A DNA stretch of 64,000 bases, taken from Boletus sp. NGJ. Its lineage: Eukaryota > Basidiomycota > Agaricomycetes > Boletales > Boletaceae. This document shows, in pieces, positions 1 through 11,017 of this stretch (position 1 is the stretch's first letter; each line of letters opens with the position of its first letter). The notes beneath the pieces are model-generated. The model did no database searches, was not told the DNA's origin, and saw only the letters and a program-made list of their open reading frames with translations. Made by a program: the position numbers and the translations under genes. The stretch covers positions 124,001 through 188,000 of the forward strand of contig JAGTXK010000005.1 of assembly GCA_019096195.1 (NCBI GenBank). Reading direction: 5' to 3'.

Positions 1-58
1 CTCCTCAATACCCCGCAGACGGCTTACTGGCAGTAGTGGACCACATCCGTTCTTGCAG

Positions 59-2777
59 ACGAATGCACACAACAATGCGCCGCGCCCATCTACGACACGT
101 CTCGCAAGCACAAGCTCCGCTTCACTCTTCTTTGGACCATCCATCCCTCAAACCGCGACCAAGAGTCGTTTGCGTACAGCATCAAATGCTGTCGCTTCAC
201 CAGTCGACAAACTTCGTGTCGACGCCCATACATTGGTATCCAACAGGCACAGTTACGCAGGACCCGGCAACGAAGCGGTTACTAGACTTCCTTGGCGTTC
301 TGCTCTTAACATACCATCGCCGGATTCATCCCCTGTGTCGTTACTTCATGGCAGCCACAACGTCGCAGACGACGAGGACGACATGTTCTTTGAGCCGTGC
401 GGTCCGCCCGAGACATCTTTCGTGTTCAGCGTGACCGAGGGCACCCCATCCCCCAGATCAAAGAAGGGCAAGAACATGCTTCCATTGAAATATAAACCTC
501 GCGATTCAGGCGTTGCCTTGAGTGATGACGAAGATGCATCGCATAGGGGCACTTCGCTCTCGGCTATGCCACGTACTTCGACATCTGCTTCTTCTTTAAA
601 TTCAGATATCGGGGATGATCTGATCACACCGGGCGTCATGCCTGGACCTAATTCTGGCTGGCCGGTGGCATTTGTCATTAATGGTTCAGACGACGACTTC
701 CGAAGGGATGACGCAGTGGACGTTGATGCATTTATCCTTCGAACGCTTGCATCTGGTGGCAAACCTTCGGCCGAGGAGTCAAAGAAGCCACCTGGTACAC
801 CGGTCAAGAAGCTCAAGAATACATATCTTGGAGGAAACCGGCCCTGGCAAAGTGCTGTGGCGGCCAAAGTTGGGTTTAACTTTGGAGGGTTGGACCTCGG
901 AGCAGCGCCTGCCGGTAAAATAAAGAACGGGCCCCGGAAGAGCTTGCCCGCAGCGTTTCCTCCACTCGGCGCTAAGAAGGTGGCGGATTTGCAAGGGTCT
1001 GATGAGGACGAGGACGAGGAGAACAGCCCAAGCACGAGGAAAGAGGCGAACAAGTATGACGGTCTTGGGCTCGGACGCCCACCAGTGCCATATGGAGCCG
1101 CTGGACCTGTCGAGCGGACACGTTGGCTAATGCGGCGAAGCAGCAGTGGAGCGTTCTCAAGTGGAAGCGACACCTCCCTTGCAACTCCAACGCGGCGTAA
1201 CAAAGGTAATCTCTAATTTTATGCAGATCTACCAACTTGATGTTGACACACAAGCGATGCGATTTAGATTGGCCTATTCATCCGCGCGTTCCGATGCAAA
1301 TATCCGCTACTACAATGCCTCAACTTCACATACCTTCGGAAAAGCCCGGCTCTCGATCGTCATCAAATAGTTCTGTGATCACATTGAATTCGCCAACGCT
1401 CACGCGACATCGCGCATCTGGTTTGACTTCACAACGCCTCCCTATCTCGCCCCTCCACCAACATGCCCGACCCGCGGTGAACGATAAGCTGGGTCGCTTC
1501 GACAAAGATTTTGTGGAGATTGATCAAATCGGGAGCGGTGAATTTGGTAAGGTCCTCAAGGTTCGATCCAAGAATGGACCGTCATCGGACAATCTATGGG
1601 CTGTTAAACGGTCTAAGCCGTTCGAAGGACCCCGGCACCGGTATGTGGCTACTAATCTTTATCTTTAATGTCCGTGTAATTTATTCTCACCCTGGCAGAT
1701 TGCGCCTGCGCGAAGAGGTCGACGTCTTGCAACACCTCCGCAGGGCTGCCACCGCAGATGGTGGACAACATCCTAATGTCCTCGCATATATCGATAGCTG
1801 GGAAGAGGATGAAGCGCTGTTCATTCGTACTGAGCTCTGCGAGCTCGGGAACTTTGCGCGCTTCCTGTGGGAGTATGGCAAGGTATATCCGCGACTGGAC
1901 GAAGCTAGGGTTTGGAAAGTATTCGCAGACCTGAGTAATGTGAGTGGGACATGTCGAATGTTTTATTTATGCTGCCAGATATGGTTTAGTCCGTAGTTCC
2001 ATGTTACTCATATCTTTTGTTTTTTTGCAGGGTCTTCGATTCATTCATGAGTCAGGTGTCATCCACCTGGATCTGAAGCCAGCGAACATTTTTTTGACCC
2101 AAGAAGGTCGCTTCAAGATTGGTGATTTTGGAATGGCGTCGTTGTGGCCTCGAGCTAGTGGAGGGAGCCCACTAGGTGTTTCACTAGGAGGGTTCGAACG
2201 CGAGGGTGATAAGGTGTACTTGGCTCGGGAAGTTCTTCAAGGGACGTACGGCAAGGCTGCCGACATCTTCAGGTATGTTCGCCTAATCACATCAGATGGG
2301 GCTCCTGGATTCACTATATCTGTATTCTCCAGTTTTGGCATGACGATGCTCGAAACAGCGACAAACATAGTCGTGCCTGATCAGTAAGTCAAGCCCCCTC
2401 CTGACCTCAGCTCGGCAAATGTTCGGTGAGCTAACGTTAACTTTTGCAGGGGAGATGGATGGCATCGCCTGAGACAAGAGGATTTCAGCCAAGTGGACTT
2501 GGACGGCAGCCCAGAACTGTTTGAGCTGATAAAGAGCATGATGAGGACTGACCCCGCCGAGCGCGCCGATATCCAGATGGTGCATTCCCACCCTGTCGTC
2601 CGCAGGGTACGCTTAGCGATGGAGCGAATGTATTCAGAAGCAAAAGCGACAGGAACATCTCTGTTCGCAGCGTCACCATTGGCCAGCGTTCCTGGTACCT
2701 TGTTGGACGAAATCCTCGGCCGTCGGGCCACCGTTGCGCGCTATAACGACGATTTCGCGATGGATCTTAGTCCATGA
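59..2777 (+). CDS. wee1: Wee1/Swe1-type cell-cycle protein kinase, 5' partial
   Basis: Inhibitory kinase family that phosphorylates the Tyr of CDK1 and restrains mitotic entry. The window opens in an intron ending TTGCAG at 58, so the N-terminus lies outside. A long low-complexity, Ser/acidic regulatory region (59-1205) is followed by a kinase domain. Visible motifs are the Gly loop GSGEFGKV (about 1531), WAVKRSK with the ATP lysine, HLDLKPANIF catalytic loop, DFGMA, and EGDKVYLAREVLQG, close to the Wee1 signature EGDxRxLAxE. Proposed introns are 1206-1267, 1641-1698, 1940-2030, 2273-2332 and 2384-2449, all keeping frame. The stop at 2775-2777 follows a short tail after kinase subdomain XI. 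The HLDxKPxN loop and EGD activation segment separate it from ordinary Ser/Thr kinases. Family assignment is firm; the upstream start is unseen. Confidence 0.92.
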
Positions 2778-3660
2778 CATTGGAGTTTTCTTTTCCCCTC
2801 GCTGCTTTCTATTCCCACGAACGAACGTCCCTGCCATCACGTTAGAACACTGAAACACAAAAGGAAGACATATCCTTGATCTTGGATACTGCGGAAGGAA
2901 AAATTTGTGGTTTTCTTTCTGCGACTGTACGTTCTTGGGACATTGTTGGCTACTATAACATTATATTCTAGGGACCATATTTCTTTTTGCTTAAGATCCC
3001 TCTGTCACCTTTCACCTTCCTCATCCCACGATATGCGCACCTGTCCCATTCCAACCTCATTGGCATCTATGACTCGTCATCCACAACCATTCAACCAACT
3101 ATCATAAACTATCCGCACAGTACGTATTGCACATGACCCGCATTTCTATTGAATATTTCTTCGAGGACTGCCTTTTTTTTTTTTTGTTCTATTCTCATGC
3201 TCGTTTACGTTGCATTTCTTTTTCTCTTCTGTTCATGCCTGTCCCCAGAATTTCTTGTGGTACAAAGGGTTTTGTGTTTTTCATACACCATGGCCACCAT
3301 ATATCACGATCGCGATTATTATTAGCAAAGTTGCTACTATGCCTCGTAATCCTCCTCGCCTCTTATGCGTGAATATGCTATTCCCATTTATTGCCTTGTG
3401 ATCTGGTGACGCCACGCATTCGGAACACGTCACAGGGAGTGAGGCACGGTGTTGGCGTCGCGGGAAACGACAAGGAAGTTGCTTGACGTGACGCGGTGAT
3501 CAACGAGAGAATGCAGGCGTTAAAGGTAGCCATCGCCGCGAGAAAACAGGGGGCGACGGACAAGGTAGTTGGCCGAGGCGATGGCAAACTGGCCCAGGGT
3601 ATGAACGAAATCGAAATAGACACGGAAAGGAGGCCGAAATGGATTAGGAGGCTACTATGG

Positions 3661-3676
3661 AGAGAGAGAGAGAGAG
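3661..3676. repeat. GA dinucleotide microsatellite
   Basis: Uninterrupted AG repeat in the intergenic region, followed within about 60 bases by a G run near 3726. No function seen. Confidence 0.7.
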
Positions 3677-4030
3677 AAAGAGTATGAGAGGCACATTGAC
3701 AATGCCGCGGCCGCGGGAATTGAGAGGGGGGGGGGGATTCACCGTGAATGGATTGGCAATTGATCATTGGATGGGACTGAGATGGATGGTGTACGTGACC
3801 GATGACCGGATGGTCAGGACAGACCAGACTGATGCTCTAGACCTGGATCTTGGTGTCCGTTTTTCTATTTTTTATTCTATTTTTTTTAGTCGTCCGAATC
3901 ATTACATGGCGCCCGTGATAGAGGAAGGCGAGAAGGAGAGGGACGTGCACGGATTGCCCCGGTAGAAGCTTCTTCAGGCCCGCATTGCCGTGCGGTGCAA
4001 GAAACCAAGCTGCGGCTGAGATCTGACCCG

Positions 4031-4059
<29 letters not shown>
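4031..4059. repeat. 29-nt poly-A homopolymer
   Basis: Pure A tract in the region upstream of the homeodomain gene. Length may be assembly-sensitive. Long dA tracts can exclude nucleosomes, but nothing here shows that this one does. Confidence 0.85.
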
Positions 4060-4062
<3 letters not shown>

Positions 4063-4921
4063 AATGAACGAGTTCCATGCGATTGGCCCGATTAAAAGAT
4101 GAGTCATGCCAGGGCTGTGAAACCAATGTCTAAAACGAAAACGAACCGAGACGACAGCTGCGGAGAGGGTCGTTGAGCGTTGAGCCGCTCCGTGCCTGTC
4201 GAGGTTTGCCGTGCCGAGGGGAGTGTGATTTGGATTCACCATACGATAAGGTGAACGAGCACGTCGCAAGGAACGGCTCGGAGGTGCCCAGTGCACGTGT
4301 GCCTTGTAAAAGGGTAATTCCGAGGAAACGTAGCTGGGCGTAGACATTGATATGATGATGGAGATCATGATGGGAGGTTACACGCAATGAATTTTTTTTT
4401 CTCTCTCGCTGGGAGAGTCTCGTAAGGAGATCCACGGGAACGTTCGGCGCATGTTGGTCGCGGTGGTGATGAAGCTCGGCTTCGAAATGAATTAGCAGTG
4501 CAGAAGCTCTGAAACGAGACCCGGAGAAGGGGCGAGGATGTCCGGAAGGTGCAGCAAAGATATTGCAGTGATCATTTTGGCCACGCTGGGATCATCCATG
4601 AGCCATACCGATCAGCGTCGAGGGCGAGGAGATTCGCGAGGACGTCCTCGATCGAAAAGAAATGAACGGCGCAGGGATATTTAGTTGACAGCGTCCTCGC
4701 ACAGACGCTGAAAGTCGTTGCCAGGTCTCACCGCCACCCCTGCCAGTACTACTAACTTTGCGTTTGCCAAGATTTAAAAATTCGGTCAAGGCAGACTCCT
4801 TGCCCAGTCGCCCGCGGCCCCATACAGGGCCTCTTCGCGTGAAGTCAGGGTTCACGTTGGACGTCTGTGTGAAGAATTGTACAAAGGTCGGTTGTCCGTT
4901 TATCTTACGGACCTCGTAAAC

Positions 4922-7425
4922 ATGGACTATAAGTTGGACCCTGGGATGTCTGCCAAGCCGCCCACCCCTCCCTCCTTTTCGTCTCACACCTCCCATTCCT
5001 TATACCCCATCCACATCTCTTCCACCAACACCGACTCCCCCCCCCACCACCACCACCACCACCACCACCAGATGGACCCAAACGTCCTCCCACAGCCAAG
5101 GTATCCGAGTACTTGCATTCCTTCCTTGATGCCGCCCGGAGTCGACCCCACGTCTGTCGATTTCAGGACTTTCTTCCCTACATCCCCAACGAAGTAAAAC
5201 ACCGCAAGAGGACCTCACGACACCAGCTCAAGGTCCTCGAAGACGTCTTCCGCAAAGATACCAAACCCAACGCCGTCCTTCGCAAAAAACTCGCCGCAGA
5301 GCTCGAAATGTCCCCTCGTGCTGTTCAGGTACGCCCCGCCTCCCTCTTCCCCCACCGGACGCGTGCTCATCCTTCGCGTCGCGCCCTCGCCAGGTGTGGT
5401 TCCAGAACAGGTACTTTTCAATTTCTCATCCCCGCTGTTGCTCTGATGCTCCACCTCCAGGCGTGCCAAGGAAAAAGCCCTTCGTAAACGCGTTTCCACA
5501 GCCGCAGACCAAGACAAACCCACTTCGCCATCACTGAAAAAGTCGCCGCCATCCCGAGACGCCTCACCAAACGACTCTTCAAACTCCTCAACCGCTACCG
5601 AAAAGCCTACACGTCATACGGAGGATGACATCTCGTCGTGTTCACCGCCTGTGGAGCCGTCTCCTAGCCCCGTGCTCAAGATCCCTTGCTCCCCTCCGCT
5701 ACTGCCTCAATCACCGCCCTCACCTTGGCCAGGTTCCTCAGGCACGCCTGTCGATGTTCCACCTCACGTCCGACCCCCGCCCATGCTCGACTCCAACGGT
5801 CAGGATCCTGACTTGCACAACATGCGACGCGGTTCCTTGCCGACCGTCATGCCCTCACAGCCGCTCACGGGACCAAACATGACACAACCACCGGTCCATT
5901 ATCCTGACCGACGTAAATCCATGGACGTCAACTTCTTCCGGCTGATGCACCATCCATTTGCGCGCATTGCCAAGGAAAAAAACGAAGCGCTGTATCTGCC
6001 CAAGTCTCCACTTTCACCCCCTGGCTCCACACCGGCCAACTTGGCGCGTTCATCTGGTATGGTACCTGGGGTTGGACCTCTCCGGAACAACGGTCATGGA
6101 TATCTACATCCGCGGCCTACCCTCTCTCACCGTGCATCAGAACCACACGTCTTCGCTTCTGTACGAACGCCCTTCCCTCCTGTCCCCGAAAGTGGTCCAC
6201 CTCTTCAATCGCACCCCCCTCCCCGCGCAGGTTCTCTGACAACCGCCCTTATGCCATCACGTCTCGCACAGTGTCCTCCCCAATTCCCGGCCCTCTTCCA
6301 ACTCCAGATTTTCAATTTGGCGAACCTTCGTCAGCCTCACCTTCTAACGCGTCTCCCACTCCCGGGGAGGTCGAGTCACCACCTCTACCCTTGCAATCGC
6401 CTGAGATTGCCCAAATGCAACGCTGGTCATTCCCTAGACAGCGCGAGATGGACCAGGATACGGAGGACTCGGGCAGCTACAGTGCTTTGTCGAGATTTGG
6501 GTCTGTCGCAAGCATGTCTGGAAGCGAGTCCAGCGCCATGTACTCTGACGTGAGCAGTTGTGTGGCGGTCGATCACGTTGGGTACGATGCATCCACCAGA
6601 CGCGGTTCTTGGTGAGTGTCGAGGCGTGTTCCTCGTAGCGGTGATACCTGACGCATGATTGGCGATAGTGCGTCGGGGGGTTATCTTGAAATGCGTTTAT
6701 CCGGGCTTAACATGACAAGTCGATCAAATCAGGGTTATCTCAATGATGTACGCTTGAATGCGGCTGCCGCTCTTGCTCACAGGGATAAGCTTGCACGGCA
6801 AGAACACCCGTCCGAGGCGATCGGAGGATACGTTTCCCCTGCCTCCACTGCCTCGCCTGGAACGAGCCCACACATTCGACAAGTCAAAGAGTCTCCGCCG
6901 TCTGGACTGCGGAGCGAAGGTATTTACGAGTATGGCCCTGTAAGCGACCTGTCGCTTGTGTCTTTGTATTGGTTCCTCATGCACCTATCCCAGCTCTCGC
7001 AGGCCCCGGAAAATGAGGAAATTACAGCAGCTCGTCGCGGAAGTATACACGCCCAAGAATCTCTTCCTCACATTTACGTTCAGAATCATCTCGAGCCGCA
7101 ACCTCCTTACAGCACACCTCCTGAGGCTCGGGCTCCCTCTGTACAGCCGCAGCAGCACTACCCACCTGGCGGCAGTTTTACACCCCAACCTGGCTTTCCA
7201 CACTCGGGAGAACCGCCTTTCGTCCCTGGGCCCGGATCTGCGCAACCGGATTCCTCGTACCAGCAACAGCCAAGCCAGTTGCAATACCCACCTGAAGGGA
7301 CCTTCCAAGGATCGCCAAACACCGTCAGTATACCACACACCAGCATATCGAGATATGCACCGCCTACGAACGAATACACCTACGCTGCCGGTCACGGGCA
7401 AGAACCATTCGCGTCCTTCACGTGA
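4922..7425 (+). CDS. Homeodomain transcription factor
   Basis: Nuclear DNA-binding regulator with a typical three-helix homeodomain. It starts near KHRKRTSRHQLKVLEDVF (about 5197) and helix 3 reads VWFQNRRAKEK. The start ATG at 4922 opens a Pro/His-rich leader with a CAC-repeat His tract (5046-5069). To join it in frame, the first intron must be 5101-5141 (41 nt); a 66-nt alternative ending at 5166 would hit a stop. Helix 3 is split by introns 5329-5393 and 5411-5460, leaving a 17-nt exon (5394-5410). A long Pro/Ser-rich C-terminal region follows, with a motif around FFRLMHHPFARIAKEKNEAL (about 5932). Further introns are 6612-6668 and 6940-7002, plus one near 6190-6310 whose borders I could not fix. 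Basidiomycete fruiting regulators (hom1/hom2 type) are possible relatives, unproven. Confidence 0.85.
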
Positions 7426-8164
7426 GAATATTGTCAAGGGAGTTGGTTGAAAAAATCTGTTCATCTAGTGAAGTCACGCTCGGATTTCACGGTATTTATT
7501 GTATCTCTGTGATGCCCTTATTTCGCCTCCTTCGGGCCAATTATCTGGTGGACGTTCTGGTACTATACTCCTCTCCATTTTTTATTATCGTATTCCATCT
7601 CATTTCTTGTTGTGTCCATCTTGGTCATATTATAATTCCCCCTTCGTTGGCATTTATATTCGTCGTTGTACCACACTTGTTTTTCTATTTCGTTTCTGCT
7701 AAAACTGGTCCAACATTGCCGTCCATTAGACGTGCTCGTGTTATCGATCATCCCTTCCTTAATCCCGCCCGAGCCGCTCGCTATATTCGCTTGCTCTGTG
7801 CTATCGGACCTTCTCGCTCGCTTTCTGTTTATTCATCATATTTCTTTCACCCCTCAAACGAGGCCCGTAAACTCTCGTTCCTTTCCCCTCTTTCTCGTTC
7901 TCTGATCCCTCATTCTTGGGCGATTTTTCGTCATGCATTTCGCTCGTTTTCTTTCTTGCCGATCTACTTATTTTCAAGCCGACGTACTCGCCTGTCCTAA
8001 TATGTACATAGCGTAATGCATCTGGTATTTTTGCGTGTGGGTAGAGTGTAGTATCAAATTATTTTTTATGGTCCGCAACCCTGGATAAAAAGTACCGGAA
8101 CTGAATTACTCAGGGTACGACATTTTGACAGCTCAAGGGTCGATGAGCGCGCGTGTGTCATTCC

Positions 8165-8188
8165 TTTTTTTTTTTTTTTTTTTTTTTT
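8165..8188. repeat. 24-nt poly-T homopolymer
   Basis: Pure T tract in the convergent intergenic region. Confidence 0.85.
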
Positions 8189-8512
8189 GGTCATGGACTC
8201 GGTTACGTTTGTCCTGGACCGTTGAAATCGCACTCCCGGATTTGGAAAGGACGAACCGGATCATGATGGCACGAACGCGGTCGTCGTCGTACTTATCTTG
8301 CATACTCTGTTCCCGGGAGACTCGGAATTTCTGAAGCAGATTCGCGTTGGTCCCGAAACGCGTCCGTACCGACGCATCGGGGGGGAGGGGGAGGGGGGGA
8401 CACATCCCTCTAGAGTATAGCGCTATACGTGGGTGCCGCGCGGCCCGGATCAGGGTTTTCTCAGTACGATATGCGACGAGCGATAGCCGTCTTTGTTCCT
8501 TTTTACATACCC

Positions 8513-8535
8513 AAAAAAAAAAAAAAAAAAAAAAA
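8513..8535. repeat. 23-nt poly-A homopolymer
   Basis: Pure A tract about 350 bases from the poly-T tract, in opposite base orientation. The two could pair as a long inverted A/T stem, but no further complementarity was found around them. Confidence 0.85.
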
Positions 8536-8590
8536 GAAAAGTCTTTTTTCAATCCCGGAATGTGGAGTGGGATCATGATGGCTGATTCGG

Positions 8591-8627
8591 AAAAAAATAA
8601 AATAAAATAAAAATAAAAATAAAAAAA
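8591..8627. repeat. AAAAT-type simple repeat
   Basis: Repeats of AAAAT and AAAAAT in an A-only/T context. Confidence 0.8.
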
Positions 8628-9180
8628 GGGTTCCATAAGGACGTTCTCACCCGACGACGAGGCGTCTGATTGTCATTGATCGACTCTAGAGGTCACATGT
8701 CGCCTTGTTTTTTTCTTCTCATGCTTTGGATTTGGATACCCCCAGTGCCTGGCGTCGTGTGACCAGCATCAAAGAAAAAAGGATTCAGAAAGGAGGGACT
8801 TCCGGACCGCATGGGTATACCGCAAAGAGTCCACCCCAACCGGATGAAAAGCAAATGATTGAATTGAGATCTCCCAATATCGACAGACCAAATCTATGGG
8901 AAAAGATGTCGTACTCTCATTGTCCCCCAACGAGCGACATGACATGGGAAAAATAAGAAAAACAGAATCAGCCAAACAGTCTGTTCTCGCGATCATGTTT
9001 TTGGATCTACGTTTGGACAAGGATACCCACCCCCATGGACCGGATACACGAATGGCGATTGGATGGCTACCCGGACGAAAAGGCTTCCCGCGACTCGAAT
9101 AATAGGTAGGTGGCGTTTGTCGTCTTCATTATTATGTACGTGATGATATGGCACGCCGGTCCGCAAGTATATCCCATGAG

Positions 9181-11017
9181 CTACAGCTTCGTCCCATGCG
9201 GTGGGGGAAATGGCGGTGTCATGATTGGAGGGTGGAAAACAGGGTGAACGGGTGCAGGTATAGGTACAGGTACGGTCGTTGCTGAACCCGCTTCTCCCAG
9301 CCGGCCCGTGACTTGAGCGTTCCTGTCCATCATGAGACGATGTAACTGTTCGGGATAAGATAAGCGAGTGCACACAGATCCACCGTGGAAAGCGAAATCA
9401 AGGACAAAGAACGCCCGATTATCGACAATGAAGAGCATGGTCTAAAAATACTTTGTGGAGCAGAGACATACCTGGAGGCGAATGCCATGCACGGCGTATT
9501 TTAGCGAACCAAGTTCTTCATTGATACGCATGTTCTCGTTCGTGAGCGCAATATCGTTACGTCGTGCTATGGAATCAACGGATGCAGCCACCGCAGTTAT
9601 AGAATCTCGCAGACCAACGAGAGACCCCTCGAGGGACGTGCTCAGGTTCAGGGGTGCAACAGGCGTGAGTGGCAACGAGCGCTGCCCAGGGTGTGACTGA
9701 AGGTCCAGCAGGCCACCTGACGTGTGAGCATGCACATGATTGTGGTTATCGTAAACAACATCAGCAGGGGGGAAAAATGAAGCGAAAGCGTCCTGCTCGG
9801 CATCGATGGTATCGAACAGATCAGGAGTTGTGGGTACCTGGGCACGCTGGGCAACAATCCTGGAAAGCGAGGGCCCGGTAAAACCTTGGAGATTGCTGTC
9901 ATCGGGGACATGAACGCGACGGCCGTCTGCACGGCTTGTTCTTTGCACGCTGGATCGATACCAAGGGCCTAGAATGGTTTTGAATGACTGCAACTCGCGT
10001 TGCATGACATGCACAATCCCCCCCAGCGCTCCTACCCTTTGCTTGAGGGCAGTGTTCTCCGCGGAGAGGGTCGAGACCCGGGCGCCGTGTATAGCGAAGA
10101 AGCCCTTTATCGATTCATACGAACACGAAGGGATGTGAAGCTCTGATAGCTCGTGACGCGGTCCGGTCCAGGAACAGCCATTACCAGCGTGTGGGCAAGG
10201 AACGACGACTTCCGAACACGTCGTAACATGATCTTGCAGCTTGGACCGCGGAACTTCAGACGTGCAAAAGGAGCAGGTTGCGATCTCTGAGGAACATTCC
10301 GAATGATGATCCTGACTTGCCAAAAAAAAAAAAAAAGATCACTCGAACGACCGACTTGGAAAATGAAAGGGAACGCAACTCACGGTCAAATCGGAATGCT
10401 TTACAGAGCTACCGCACCCGTCACATTCAGTCGAGCGATGAGCGCATGCGTCTGCGTGCTTCCCGCGATCCTTTCTCAAAATCATCTGGTCGCAGTCCTC
10501 TTCAAAACATGGCACCGTCACATATTGACATGCGTCCTTCACGTGAGATTCTATCAACTGCCGTTGGCATGTGTGCGGACAACCGGCGTTCCGCAAAGGA
10601 CATTCTACAATGAGTTCGTCCACGAGCTATACACACGCAACAGTCAGAAGAGGAAAAGGCTGTGGAAAGAAGAACGTGAGACGGACGTGTTTCACGATGG
10701 GATTCGCCGGTTCCAGATCCTCCAGCGAAACAGCAGAACGATCGATCGGGCAATGTGGTGAATGTCTAACTGCTTCCACGACGCAGTCGTAACAGAAGGT
10801 GTGCATACACGACCTGGTTGTTGTTGGGTTTACGAACGGAGCGCTAGTGTACGTCGAGATGTGAATGTGAGATCGCTGAGTGACCTCCGTCATTGCGGGT
10901 TGTACTTACTGGCAAATACAACAAATCTAGATACGAATCAGCACACGAACGGCGATAGTAATGACAGAAACTCACCAAATTACTGTTCGGGAGCTCGACA
11001 TAGTTCAGCGAGGTCAT
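9181..11017 (-). CDS. RING plus TRAF-type zinc-finger protein, probable E3 ubiquitin ligase
   Basis: Family role: ubiquitin ligation through the RING, with TRAF fingers and a coiled coil for partners. The N-terminus is assembled from a 42-nt exon (10976-11017) and a 17-nt exon (10910-10926) encoding ICCIC, the first zinc knuckle. The third exon (10687-10843) carries SCMHTFCYDCV and CPIDR, completing the RING. TRAF-type Cys/His repeats follow (CPLRNAGCPHTCQRQLIESH, then CPHAGNGCSWTGPRHEL). A coiled coil and Pro-rich tail end the protein. Introns are 10927-10975, 10844-10909, 10627-10686, 10312-10383 and probably 9346-9471. A 30-nt intron at 9442-9471 would also stay in frame, so the last junction is open. 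The second exon is too small to be found by ORF calling. No substrate can be inferred. Confidence 0.85.

Larger units (their letters stand above)
2778..4921. other. Long intergenic region, kinase 3' UTR and homeodomain-gene promoter
   Basis: No supported gene in 2.1 kb. It holds T-rich tracts typical of the kinase 3' UTR up to about 3400, a GA dinucleotide tract near 3661-3676, and a 29-base poly-A tract at 4031-4059. Short ORFs here overlap each other in several frames and show no domain or splice logic. The length suits a developmental regulator's promoter, which is inference. Confidence 0.6.
7426..9180. other. Intergenic region between convergent genes, homopolymer-rich
   Basis: 3' UTRs of the homeodomain gene (left) and RING/TRAF gene (right, opposite strand) plus spacer. 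Strong T-richness to about 7980 fits a long UTR. Contains poly-T 8165-8188, poly-A 8513-8535 and an AAAAT-type repeat 8591-8627. ORFs present are low-complexity and unsupported. Confidence 0.6.

Noticed and set aside
346-1203. 285-codon minus-strand ORF
   Set aside because: Antisense shadow of the Wee1 regulatory region, which has clear sense coding and splicing.
3496-3965. Short plus-strand ORFs near 3.5-4.0 kb
   Set aside because: Low-complexity, overlapping the GA repeat and a G run; no start context, splice chain or domain.
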